A DNA stretch of 40,690 nucleotides, taken from positions 1 to 40,690 of the forward strand of contig JAFRXY010000105.1 in assembly GCA_017441385.1 (NCBI GenBank). Reading direction: 5' to 3'. Source of the stretch: Clostridia bacterium (GTDB taxonomy: Bacteria; Bacillota; Clostridia; Oscillospirales; Acutalibacteraceae). Below the pieces are notes generated by a model. That model saw nothing but the letters and a program-made list of their open reading frames with translations. It was not told the origin of the DNA and did no database searches. Position 1 is the stretch's first letter; every line of letters begins with the position of its first letter. Shown one piece after another: positions 25,136 to 33,729 of this stretch. Position numbers and translations under genes: made by a program.

Positions 25136-25897
25136 TTACTGGTATTCCACCACGTTGACCCACTTGAGCAGGAATTCTCTCTCTTCCGGCTTGCCCTTGA
25201 CCGACTGGGAAGCCGCTACAATCGGGAGCCACTGCTGGACATACTGCCGTGCGGTGTCGCTCTTCTTGCAGTAGAGCTTCATGTATTTTTCCGCGAGTTC
25301 ATTCTTGCCTTCCAGTGAGAAGAGCAGGTAGGTTCTCGCAGCGTCGGCGGCGCCGTTGCCTTGGGTGACATGCGACCAGTCGAGCACATAGGCCTTGCCT
25401 TCGGGGGTGATGATGATATTGCTGGGGTTGAAGTCGCCGTGGCAGATCTTGACATGCTTCTTCATGCCCGCCAGACGCACATCCAGCTCATAGCGTGTCG
25501 TCGCGTCAAGACCTGTTTCGGAAATCTTTCTCTCCATCTTGTCCTTGAGCTTGTTGAGAAGACGCGCTCTCTTGCTCTGAATCTCCAGTTGGAGATTGAC
25601 AAACAGTTCGAGATACTCATCCAGCTTATCGGGATTCTTCTCCATCAGCTCGGCCAGCGTGGTACCCTCGATATAATCGTAGACAATCGCCCACTTGCCG
25701 TCGATCATGGTCACCTGCTGCACCTTGGCGATGGGCAGGCCTGTTTCTTCCACTCTGGCGGTATTCAAAGCCTCGTTGAGGATATCCGCCTTGGAGAAAT
25801 CCTCGTTGAATACCTTGACCGTATAGTCGCCGCATCTGTAAATGACCTTGTTCGGTCTGGTAGCAATCACTTCCATTTTACTTGTATCAAATTCCAT
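25136..25897 (-). CDS. APH/choline-kinase-fold phosphotransferase
   Basis: A 253-residue protein of the aminoglycoside phosphotransferase/choline kinase superfamily. CHGDFNPSNII near residue 145 is the catalytic loop (HxDxxxxN) and VLDWSH near 163 supplies the metal-binding Asp. The start MEFDTSKMEV follows AGGAGG; a longer frame to 25951 is unsupported. The substrate is unknown: in wall gene clusters such proteins often phosphorylate small alcohols. It lies 90 bases downstream of adhE on the same strand and just before the cytidylyltransferase operon, separated from that by a terminator. Antibiotic resistance should not be assumed. Confidence 0.8.
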   Translation of the reverse strand: MEFDTSKMEVIATRPNKVIYRCGDYTVKVFNEDFSKADILNEALNTARVEETGLPIAKVQQVTMIDGKWAIVYDYIEGTTLAELMEKNPDKLDEYLELFVNLQLEIQSKRARLLNKLKDKMERKISETGLDATTRYELDVRLAGMKKHVKICHGDFNPSNIIITPEGKAYVLDWSHVTQGNGAADAARTYLLFSLEGKNELAEKYMKLYCKKSDTARQYVQQWLPIVAASQSVKGKPEEREFLLKWVNVVEYQ

Positions 25898-25987
25898 TTG
25901 TATAAAATCCTCCTTACTATAATCAGCGCGAAGCGCTCCGAAATGATTCATTATTCTCTATTCTCTAAGCGAGCGAACGCGAGCGCC

Positions 25988-28585
25988 TTATTCTCCGTAG
26001 TAGGCCTTCCTGTAGATGTCCTTCAGTTCGCTGATGAGCGGATATCTCGGGTTGGCGCCGGTGCACTGGTCGTCAAAGGCATTCTCGCTCATCTCATCGA
26101 GGGTAGCGAGGAAATCCTCTTCCGATACGCCGTAATCGGCGATGGTCTTCTTGATGCCGATCTTCTCTTTCAGCTCCTCCAGTTTCGCAATCAGGCCTTC
26201 CAGCTTCTCGTTGTCATCCGCGCCGGGAATGCCGAGGTATTCGGCGATTTCGGCGTATCTTCTGAGGGTCTTGGGATGATCATACTGCGAGAAGGTGCCC
26301 ATCTTGGTGGGAACTTCGGCGGCGTTGAAGCGCATGACGTGGGTGAGGACAAGGGCATTGGCAATACCGTGCGCGATGTGGTGATAGGCGCCGAGCTTGT
26401 GAGCCAGCGAGTGATTGATGCCGAGGAAGGCGTTGGCGAAAGCCATACCCGCGATGGTAGCGGCGTTGGCCATCTTCTCTCTGGCGTCGGGCTGGTTGTT
26501 ACCGTCCTCATAGCAGATCGGCAGGTAGTCGAAGATGGTCTTGATGGCCTGAAGCGCCAGACCGTCGGTGTAATCGGTCGCCATGACGGAAACATAGGCT
26601 TCCAGCGCGTGGCTCATCGCGTCGATGCCCGAAGCGGAGGTAAGACCCTTGGGAGCGGTCATCTGCATATCCGCGTCGACAATCGCCATATTGGGCATGA
26701 GCTGGTAGTCGGCCAGCGGATATTTGACGCCCTCGTCATCGGTGATAACGGCAAAGGGAGTGACCTCCGAGCCGGTGCCGGCTGACGTCGGAACGGCGAT
26801 GAAGTAAGCCTTCTCACCCATCTTGGGGAAGGTATAGACTCTCTTGCGGATATCCATGAAGCGCATGGCCATATCGCGGAAATCAGCCTCTGGATGCTCG
26901 TAGAGCACCCACATGATCTTACCGGCGTCCATCGCCGAACCGCCGCCGACCGCGATAATGCAGTCAGGCTCAAAGGCGCGTATCTGCTTCACGCCTTCCA
27001 GCGCACAGGCAAGCGTCGGGTCGGGAGCCACATCGAAGAAGGTGGCGTGCACAATGCCCATTTCCTCCAGCTTGTCGGTAATGCCCTTGGTGTAGCCGTT
27101 CTTGTAAAGGAACTGGTCGGTAACGATGAATACCTTCTTTTTGCCCATGACGTTTTTCAGCTCGTCAAGCGCGACGGGCAGGCAGCCCTTCTTGATATAC
27201 ACCTTCTCAGGCGCTCTGAACCACAGCATATTCTCTCTCCTCTCGGCAACGGTCTTGATATTCAGCAGGTGCTTTACGCCCACGTTCTCCGAAACGGAGT
27301 TGCCGCCCCACGAGCCGCAGCCCAGAGTGAGCGAAGGAGCGAGCTTGAAGTTGTAGATATCGCCGATGCCGCCGTGGGAAGAAGGCGTATTGACGAGAAT
27401 GCGGCAGGTCTTCATTCTGGCGCTGAATTCGGCGATCTTGTCCTTTTCGGTGAGCGCGTTGCAGTAGAGAGAGGAAGTATGGCCGTAACCGCCGTCGGCA
27501 ATCAGCTGTTCCGCCTTTGCGACAGCGTCCTCGAAGTCCTCCGCCTTATACATGGCAAGCACAGGCGAGAGCTTTTCATGGGCGAATTCCTCGGAAATAT
27601 CGACGCTTTCCACCTCGCCGATCAGCACCTTGGTGGCTTCGGGAACTTCCACACCCGCGAGAGCGGCAATGGTAACAGGCTTCTGGCCAACGATCTTGGC
27701 GTTGAGAGCGCCGTTGATGATCATGGTTTTGCGCACCTTGTCCTTTTCATCGTCCTTGAGGAAATAACAGCCTCTCGCGGCGAATTCCGCGCGGACGGCG
27801 TCATAAATTTCCCTGTCCACGATGACCGACTGCTCGGAGGCGCAGATCATGCCGTTGTCGAATGTCTTGGAATGAATGATGGAATTGACGGCAAGAAGGA
27901 TATCCGCCGATTTGTCAATAATGGCCGGGGTATTGCCCGCGCCGACGCCGAGAGCCGGCTTGCCGGAGCTGTAGGCTGCCTTCACCATGCCGGGGCCGCC
28001 GGTAGCGAGGATAATGTCGGCTTCCTTCATGACGAGGTTGGTCATTTCGAGGGAAGGAACGTCGATCCATCCGATAATGCCTTCGGGAGCGCCGGCTTTC
28101 ACGGCCGCTTCAAGAACGAGCTTCGCGGCGGCAATGGTGCTCTTCTTGGCTCTGGGGTGAGGGCTGATGATAATGCCGTTTCTGGTTTTCAGGCAGATCA
28201 GCGTCTTGAATATCGCCGTGGAAGTGGGATTGGTGGTGGGAATGACCGCCGCCACCACACCGATCGGTTCGGCAATTCTGCGGGTTCCGAACGCCTTGTC
28301 TTCCTCTATCACGCCGCAGGTCTTTGTATCCTTGTAAGCGTTATAGATGTACTCCGCCGCGTAATTGTTCTTGATGACCTTGTCCTCCACCACGCCCATG
28401 CCGGTTTCTTCCACAGCCATTTTTGCCAGCGGAAGCCTTGCCATATTCGCGGCGGTAGCTGCGGCAAGGAAAATTTTATCGACCTGCTCCTGCGTGTAGG
28501 TCGCAAAAACTCTCTGAGCCGCTCTGACCTCTGCGAGCTTTTCTTCCAGCGCTTCCACGCTGTCTACAATACGGTAGTCTGCCAT
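25988..28585 (-). CDS. adhE: Bifunctional acetaldehyde-CoA/alcohol dehydrogenase
   Basis: A fusion enzyme of 865 residues that reduces acetyl-CoA to ethanol through acetaldehyde using two NADH. The N-terminal aldehyde dehydrogenase half carries the catalytic Cys in MICASEQS; the C-terminal iron-dependent alcohol dehydrogenase half has GGGSAMDAGK and the metal ligands in HSLAHKLGAYHHIAHG. Length is standard (about 860-890). The start MADYRIV is placed at 28585, after GGAG about 10 nt upstream. A Rex-type operator lies 88 bases upstream, so expression should rise when NADH is high. Confidence 0.96.
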   Translation of the reverse strand: MADYRIVDSVEALEEKLAEVRAAQRVFATYTQEQVDKIFLAAATAANMARLPLAKMAVEETGMGVVEDKVIKNNYAAEYIYNAYKDTKTCGVIEEDKAFGTRRIAEPIGVVAAVIPTTNPTSTAIFKTLICLKTRNGIIISPHPRAKKSTIAAAKLVLEAAVKAGAPEGIIGWIDVPSLEMTNLVMKEADIILATGGPGMVKAAYSSGKPALGVGAGNTPAIIDKSADILLAVNSIIHSKTFDNGMICASEQSVIVDREIYDAVRAEFAARGCYFLKDDEKDKVRKTMIINGALNAKIVGQKPVTIAALAGVEVPEATKVLIGEVESVDISEEFAHEKLSPVLAMYKAEDFEDAVAKAEQLIADGGYGHTSSLYCNALTEKDKIAEFSARMKTCRILVNTPSSHGGIGDIYNFKLAPSLTLGCGSWGGNSVSENVGVKHLLNIKTVAERRENMLWFRAPEKVYIKKGCLPVALDELKNVMGKKKVFIVTDQFLYKNGYTKGITDKLEEMGIVHATFFDVAPDPTLACALEGVKQIRAFEPDCIIAVGGGSAMDAGKIMWVLYEHPEADFRDMAMRFMDIRKRVYTFPKMGEKAYFIAVPTSAGTGSEVTPFAVITDDEGVKYPLADYQLMPNMAIVDADMQMTAPKGLTSASGIDAMSHALEAYVSVMATDYTDGLALQAIKTIFDYLPICYEDGNNQPDAREKMANAATIAGMAFANAFLGINHSLAHKLGAYHHIAHGIANALVLTHVMRFNAAEVPTKMGTFSQYDHPKTLRRYAEIAEYLGIPGADDNEKLEGLIAKLEELKEKIGIKKTIADYGVSEEDFLATLDEMSENAFDDQCTGANPRYPLISELKDIYRKAYYGE

Positions 28586-28672
28586 AGTGAATGTCTCCAA
28601 TCTTTCTTTGGTAATAGTATGTAATATTCCTCCGCCATCCGCAAAAAGGAGGCAAAAGCAATAATCACTTCT

Positions 28673-28690
28673 TCGTTAATATTTTAACAA
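28673..28690. promoter_or_regulatory. Rex operator upstream of adhE
   Basis: TCGTTAATATTTTAACAA matches the clostridial Rex consensus TTGTTAA-N4-TTAACAA at all but one fixed base. It lies between the adhE start and its upstream AT-rich DNA, on a chromosome that also encodes Rex at 35689. The rest of 28586-28889 is AT-rich, with a CCTCC/GGAGG stem near 28629-28652. Confidence 0.75.
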
Positions 28691-28889
28691 ACTTTTCGGG
28701 AGATGTCAAACATTATTTTTCATCATTCCCTTTACTGCATATTATACCCAATTGTTATACAAAATTCAATAATTTTTTTGAAAACATTGCAGATTTTTAT
28801 ATTGAATTTTCTTAAAATACTTATTATAGACACAATTTAGTCAAATTTTAGGGTTATAATAAAGATGGATTGAAAGGTGGTGTTGATTC

Positions 28890-29015
28890 ATGAGAAGAAA
28901 TGTTATGGCAGCTTTTGCGCTTTCCTTGGGAATTGTCGGCACGGTCATCTCCATCACGGCAATTGTGCTTGCGGGTTGCGGACTTGGCGGCAGCAAGCGT
29001 ATGTACAGACATTAG
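28890..29015 (+). CDS. Small hydrophobic peptide (41 residues)
   Basis: The frame encodes MRRNVMAAFALSLGIVGTV followed by ISITAIVLAGCG and a short basic tail ending in MYRH. It is one transmembrane helix or a lipoprotein-like signal with a Cys in LAGCG. An AAAGGTGG-type ribosome site 10 nt upstream, a TATAAT at 28854-28859 and a strong terminator downstream make it a real, monocistronic gene. I do not recognise the family. Confidence 0.65.
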   Translation: MRRNVMAAFALSLGIVGTVISITAIVLAGCGLGGSKRMYRH

Positions 29016-29027
29016 TTTTCCTCCAAT

Positions 29028-29085
29028 AAAAGCCGGACTGAGACAATCCGCACTTGCGGTATGTTCCAGTCCGGCTTTGTTTTTC
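29028..29085. terminator. Terminator between small peptide and spo0A-like gene
   Basis: AAAGCCGGACTG (29029-29040) pairs with CAGTCCGGCTTT (29067-29078), followed by GTTTTT. It can act in both directions for the converging genes. Confidence 0.85.
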
Positions 29086-29091
29086 GTTGTT

Positions 29092-29907
29092 TTAGCAGGC
29101 CGTTCTGAGGGATATTCTCAATCTGTCCGCCACCATGGCAATGAATTCGCTGTTCGTAGGCTTGCCGCGCGAAATGAGGATGGTGCTGCCGAAATACGAA
29201 GCGAGGAAGTCAATGTCCCCTCTGTCCCACGCAAGTTCGATCGCGTGGCGTATCGCGCGTTCAACACGGGAAGGAGTGGTATCGAAGCATTCCGCGACGC
29301 CGGGATAAAGCTCCTTGGTAACCGCACCGATAATGTCGGGCCGCAGAACGGTCTTGATGATGGCGCAGCGCAGATATTTATAGCCCTTAATATGAGCAGG
29401 CACTCCGATCTTATGGAGAATATCCGTCACCATAATTTCAAGTTCCACCGAATCCTCCGGAAAATCGGCATTCATATTGAAACTGCTGCCAAAAACGGGC
29501 TGCTTGTTCGCTGACGGGAAGGACAGCATATTCCAGATACTGACCGGCGACATTTCTCTGGACACCACGCAGGCCGCCCCCGCCCCGTACAGCTCACGTT
29601 CCAGTCTGAATGACAGGAACTCACAGATCACGACAAATTCCGTGCGGAACAGGTCGGGATTTCTTTTGGCCCTCCTGATGAATGACACTGCGTCCTCGTC
29701 GCCGAAATTCATATCGATCAGAACGCAGGAATCCGGGCGCTTCCGCATTTCCGCCAAAAAGGAAGCGCCGTCATCCGGAACGGATACAATACGGTTGACC
29801 AGTTTGCCAAACAGGGGAGAATTTCTGAACTGTTCGCTCTCGTTCAGCTTATTGATAAGAAACGTCTTGTTCTTATATGACATAATCACATTTTCGTTGT
29901 TATACAT
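29092..29907 (-). CDS. Spo0A-like regulator with degenerate receiver
   Basis: A 271-residue protein. The C-terminal half is a well-conserved Spo0A DNA-binding domain: VTDILHKIGVPAHIKGYKYLR near 155 and the recognition-helix region TTPSRVERAIRHAIELAWDRG near 211, then GKPTNSEFIAMVADRLR. The N-terminal half keeps a receiver-like pattern with D65 in CVLIDMNFGD, but the acidic pair after the first strand is absent (FLINKLNE), the switch Thr/Ser is not evident (VVICEF) and the Lys position reads Arg (VVSREM). Phosphorylation may be lost or altered. The start at 29907 follows GGAG. It could be the main Spo0A of this lineage or a paralog; a second copy cannot be excluded outside the window. Confidence 0.82.
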   Translation of the reverse strand: MYNNENVIMSYKNKTFLINKLNESEQFRNSPLFGKLVNRIVSVPDDGASFLAEMRKRPDSCVLIDMNFGDEDAVSFIRRAKRNPDLFRTEFVVICEFLSFRLERELYGAGAACVVSREMSPVSIWNMLSFPSANKQPVFGSSFNMNADFPEDSVELEIMVTDILHKIGVPAHIKGYKYLRCAIIKTVLRPDIIGAVTKELYPGVAECFDTTPSRVERAIRHAIELAWDRGDIDFLASYFGSTILISRGKPTNSEFIAMVADRLRISLRTAC

Positions 29908-30507
29908 ATTCGCATCTCCACATTTCTTGAAATAGTTTTTAATACAAACAGTGATAATTTAAGTCTATTGGAGTTGTAGGGGTTCATTTCGTCGACGATT
30001 CCTGCCGTGAATTATGCTACCACACTATGCGGCTGTTTTCAATAAGATCCGACGGGATTTTCTCAGTTTTTGAAATCTTTGTATTTTCACACTATCTCAA
30101 AAAATATTGGCGGCAAGTGATTTTTACCGCGATCCTATGATTGAATGAAGGATCAATAATATGACATATAATAGCAAAAATGCACGAAATTCAGCAGTAA
30201 TTGCTCGCAATTGCGCAGGGAATAGGCTGGCTTTATTCACGATTTTTGCAGCGTCATTTTTGTGATTAAAAGCAGGCAAAACTCCGCGGTTTGCCGCTCA
30301 TTTAATCACAAAAACGCTCCGAAAACACTCCATCCGCAATGTAATTGTGAATCAATGCGGCTACTTTTCTCTTCCATTCCACGCAGTCATGCAGGCGTTT
30401 TGTGCTGCTGCATAAAACCGGTTTGTCTTCCTCGACAAACTGTCGCGCGGCGGCAGTCGGAATTCTTCCCGACCGCCGCCGTGACCTATCATTTGCGCTG
30501 AATATAT
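29908..30507. other. Non-coding region upstream of spo0A-like gene with large hairpins
   Basis: No convincing gene. It holds a long imperfect inverted repeat (30251-30317), a GTTTGTC/GACAAAC stem (30421-30440) and a GC-rich stem (about 30447-30481). A sequence resembling a Spo0A box (TGTCGAG on the minus strand, about 30431-30437) and a TCGTCGACGA palindrome (29990-29999) are the only regulatory hints. Confidence 0.4.
30251..30317. repeat. Long inverted repeat of 14 + 9 bp
   Basis: TTTTTGTGATTAAA (30257-30270) and TTTAATCACAAAAA (30301-30314) are perfect complements. Inside, AGC-GGCAAA pairs with TTTGCC-GCT around ACTCCGCGG, and outer GCG pairs with CGC past a 3-base bulge. There is no T-run. 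It may be a decayed mobile repeat or a structured leader. Confidence 0.7.
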
Positions 30508-31995
30508 TCACAGAATAATGCAGATCAGCCCGCTGCATCCCTCGTTGATGATCCGCTCAATCGTTTCACGCATTTTGTCACGAGCGTCCATCGGCATCTT
30601 GCTGAGTTTATTGTGAAGTCCCTCATTGACCAGCTCATGCAGCGACTTGCCGAAGATATTGGACTGCCAGATGGAGGAAGGTTCTTCCTCAAAGCCGCGC
30701 AGCAGGTATTTCACCAGATCTTCCGACTGCTTCTCCGAGCCGACGATCGGCGCGACTTCGGTCGTGATGTTGGTCTTCACAATGTGAAGCGAAGGGGCGG
30801 AGGCGGTCAGCCGCACACCGTATCTTCCGCCCTGCCGCATCAGTTCCGGCTCTTCCAGCGTCAGTTCTTCCATAGAGGGCATGACAATGCCGTAGCCGGT
30901 TCGTTCCACCTCGTCCAGCGCGTCACTCAGTCTGTCATACTTGCTCTTGACCGCCGCAAGTTCCGCGATGGAATTCATCAGGTCGGCTTCATTCCGGATC
31001 TGCAAGCCGGTCTTTTCGCCTATTATCTTATAGAAAAGCTCCGGAAGCAGTTCCACCTTCACGCGGGTCTTGCCCGTGCCGAGGTCTATGCTTTTGGTAA
31101 CGGCGTTTGTGACATACTGGTTTTCGGCAAGAGCCGTCACAAGGCGGTCTATCTCTCTGATGCGGCGTATTCCCTTTGCCGCAGAGCGAATCGTTCCCAT
31201 CACGTCGGTTCTCAGCCAGTGGTCGCGATCCAGTGAATTGATCCAGCCCGGCATGTCGATCGCTACCGAGCGCAGAGGGAATTCATACAGCACTTCCGAA
31301 AGCACGCCCTGAATCTCGCTCTCGGTGATTTCCTGACAGTTGACCGCCATGACCGGCACGCCGTACTTCCCGGTCAGCCTTTCCGCAAGCTCCCGGCTTT
31401 CCTCCTTGGCCGGGTCGGCGCAGTTGAGCAGCACGGCGAAGGGCTTCCTGATTTCCTTCAGCTCGTTGATGACGCGTTCCTCCGCTTCCTCATACTCCTC
31501 GCGGGGAATGTCGCTGATGCTGCCGTCGGTGGTGACCACAAGTCCGATGGTGGAATGTTCGGTGATCACCTTGCGGGTACCGATCTCGGCGGCGAGATTG
31601 AAGGGAATTTCCTCGTCGTACCACGGGGTCTTCACCATGCGCGGCGCGTTGTTCTCGATATAGCCTAAGGAGGAAGGAACGATGTATCCCACGCAGTCGA
31701 TCATTCTCACCCGGAAGGAAGCGGTTTCGTCAAGGCTGATCTCGATCGCTTCTTCCGGAATGAATTTCGGCTCGGTGGTCATGATGGTGCGTCCGGCCGC
31801 CGACTGCGGCATTTCATCGGTAGCTCTTTCCACCTTGTACTTGCTGCTCATGTTGGGAATGACCAGCGTTTCCATGAACTGCTTGATGAAGGTGGATTTG
31901 CCCGTTCTCACCGGGCCGATCACACCGATATAGATATCGCCCCCGGTTCGTTCGGCGATGTCTCTGTAGATTTTGGTGTCTCCCATGTTTTTCAT
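30508..31995 (-). CDS. spoIVA: Stage IV sporulation protein A (spore coat morphogenetic ATPase)
   Basis: A 495-residue P-loop ATPase that polymerises around the forespore and is the base on which the coat assembles. Walker A is GPVRTGKST at 27-35; the start IYRDIAERTGGDIYIGVIG and the terminal NEGCSGLICIIL are strongly typical. The ATG at 31995 is 5 nt after GGAGAGCGT and preferred to the internal ATG at 31986. sipL lies 20 bases upstream on the same strand, so both are probably cotranscribed in the mother cell. Confidence 0.96.
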   Translation of the reverse strand: MKNMGDTKIYRDIAERTGGDIYIGVIGPVRTGKSTFIKQFMETLVIPNMSSKYKVERATDEMPQSAAGRTIMTTEPKFIPEEAIEISLDETASFRVRMIDCVGYIVPSSLGYIENNAPRMVKTPWYDEEIPFNLAAEIGTRKVITEHSTIGLVVTTDGSISDIPREEYEEAEERVINELKEIRKPFAVLLNCADPAKEESRELAERLTGKYGVPVMAVNCQEITESEIQGVLSEVLYEFPLRSVAIDMPGWINSLDRDHWLRTDVMGTIRSAAKGIRRIREIDRLVTALAENQYVTNAVTKSIDLGTGKTRVKVELLPELFYKIIGEKTGLQIRNEADLMNSIAELAAVKSKYDRLSDALDEVERTGYGIVMPSMEELTLEEPELMRQGGRYGVRLTASAPSLHIVKTNITTEVAPIVGSEKQSEDLVKYLLRGFEEEPSSIWQSNIFGKSLHELVNEGLHNKLSKMPMDARDKMRETIERIINEGCSGLICIIL

Positions 31996-32015
31996 ACGCT
32001 CTCCTTCAAGATGAT

Positions 32016-33551
32016 TTACGCCGTGACAATCAGCAGCCGGCTTTCCTCCACGGAGTCGCCTTCCATGCCGTTATCCAGCCGGATGGACTCCACTGAAGAA
32101 TTATACTCGCGGGCAATATCCCACAGTTCTTCCCCCGGCTCGGCAAAATACAGCACGGCGGCAGGACGGTTTTCGGGGGATTTCGGGCGGTTCTCGTCCA
32201 GTTCGACCGAGCACACCTGCCGTACAGGGATATCCTCATAGAGTGCGCTCCTCACACAAAGCTCCGCCTGAATGTCCAGCTTGCTGTCGCCGCCGACAGT
32301 GAATCCGCAGGATTTCACAACCGCCCCGCATTCCGGACGGACATTCTGCTCCTCCGCCGGCTGGGAAAGGGCGCATTCAAACCGTGCGCTCTTCTCGCTG
32401 TAGACAATTCCTCTGGAAGGGTCGCGCAGCATCATGCCGACCGCCATATTGCCGGTCACAGCGGTCTTCCCGTCTCGGTAGACGGCGCGGCTGTCGGTCA
32501 CATCCGCCCACAGATCGCATACTTTATCGATTTTGATATCTCCCGCATCAAGCGTCTGCTTCACGACAAATGTATCGGAAGCCGTATCGCAGAGTCTCTC
32601 CAGCCTGACCTGCTTCCTGACGCAGTTTGCCTCATAATCTACTGAATAGGCATCGCTTACCCATGAAACTTCCCTGTCGCGGTAGCCTCTGATATCCGCC
32701 GATATCCCGAGATCCACGTCCACCCTGCGGTATTCCCCGTCGGAATCGGTGCGCGGCGAAACTTCCAGCATATCGCAGCTCAGCGAAATGTCAAATTTAC
32801 AGTCCTCGTCCACTCCCGGAATGTCAAAGAACTGGCTGAACGGAATGACATATTCCATGCGGTCAGGGTCACTGTCCTGCTCGGTGCAGTAGACCATAGT
32901 GAAGACCGCGTTTCCCTTGACTGTCAGCTTGCCGGGAATGGGCTGTATTTCCTCCTCGCATATGACCGCTTTGGTGCGGACGATGGAAGAAATCGGCGGC
33001 TTGCCTTCGCTCAGTTCGATAGCCTCGCTGAGTTCGAAGCCGGAATGTGTGCAGCAGACAAGATCGCTGATCCGGCGGGTTTCTCTGCGGATACGCAGTC
33101 CTTCCCCTTCTACCTCCGTGATAAGCTCGTTCTCTCTGCGGCAGACCGCCGTCATGTGTACCGTAAACGCCCCGTGAATATCCAGCTTTCGCTGACTCAG
33201 CACCCGGCAGTTGACATAATCGACACGCGATTCCGCAAGCAGCCTCACATTATCGGTGCCGTCTTCATAGGGCACGCTCGCCCGGAACGGGAAATCTCTC
33301 TCGCAGCAGCGTATCTTCTTGTCGCGGTCGTCGAGATACACCACCGATATTCTCGCATTGCCTTCCACCGCAAGCGAATCGAAATTCACCTGCCGCGAAG
33401 TGATCATGGGGATCAGGCGGCATTTGAGCAGCCTGCCGATGTCGGGGCAGTAATCCGGCAGCGTCAGCTCGGTGTCCACCGTCTGTTCACAGTTGCCTTC
33501 AAAAATGACGTCCTTGGCGAACACCGGTTCGCCGACAGCTTTACATTCCAT
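32016..33551 (-). CDS. sipL: SipL-type SpoIVA-interacting LysM protein
   Basis: A 511-residue protein with DUF3794 (SPOCS) repeats: VFAKDVIFEGNCEQTVDTELTLPDYCPDIGRLLKC at the N terminus is split by further copies of the fold, and residues about 465-511 are a LysM domain (YFAEPGEELWDIAREYNSSVESI). SipL of Clostridioides binds SpoIVA through LysM and is needed for coat localisation; the direct adjacency to spoIVA supports this identity. The start at 33551 follows GGAGAAG. Confidence 0.88.
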   Translation of the reverse strand: MECKAVGEPVFAKDVIFEGNCEQTVDTELTLPDYCPDIGRLLKCRLIPMITSRQVNFDSLAVEGNARISVVYLDDRDKKIRCCERDFPFRASVPYEDGTDNVRLLAESRVDYVNCRVLSQRKLDIHGAFTVHMTAVCRRENELITEVEGEGLRIRRETRRISDLVCCTHSGFELSEAIELSEGKPPISSIVRTKAVICEEEIQPIPGKLTVKGNAVFTMVYCTEQDSDPDRMEYVIPFSQFFDIPGVDEDCKFDISLSCDMLEVSPRTDSDGEYRRVDVDLGISADIRGYRDREVSWVSDAYSVDYEANCVRKQVRLERLCDTASDTFVVKQTLDAGDIKIDKVCDLWADVTDSRAVYRDGKTAVTGNMAVGMMLRDPSRGIVYSEKSARFECALSQPAEEQNVRPECGAVVKSCGFTVGGDSKLDIQAELCVRSALYEDIPVRQVCSVELDENRPKSPENRPAAVLYFAEPGEELWDIAREYNSSVESIRLDNGMEGDSVEESRLLIVTA

Positions 33552-33651
33552 GAGCTTCTCTCCTTTTGCGGAAAATGCCGTAGGCCGGCACTTCTCTTTT
33601 GATTTCTGTCCAATAGATATTCATACCATGTCCGGGATATGCATGAATTTT

Positions 33652-33669
33652 TCGTTAAAACATTGACAA
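33652..33669. promoter_or_regulatory. Rex-type operator overlapping the acnA -35
   Basis: TCGTTAAAACATTGACAA fits TTGTTAA-N4-TTAACAA with two mismatches; the right half contains the -35 TTGACA. Bound Rex would block the acnA-rex promoter and so autoregulate. Confidence 0.6.
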
Positions 33670-33691
33670 ATCCTCCGAAATGATAGATAAT
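33663..33691 (+). promoter_or_regulatory. Promoter of the acnA-rex operon
   Basis: TTGACA (33663-33668), a 17-base spacer and GATAAT (33686-33691). Confidence 0.75.
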
Positions 33692-33729
33692 ACCTTATGT
33701 AAATAATCTGAAAAAGGAGTTTTTTGCAA

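Noticed and set aside
25136-25897. Aminoglycoside resistance gene
   Set aside because: Only the kinase fold is shared; context is cell-wall and fermentation genes.
26894-28624. Plus-strand frame of 576 codons opposite adhE
   Set aside because: Shadow of adhE with low-complexity composition and no family features.
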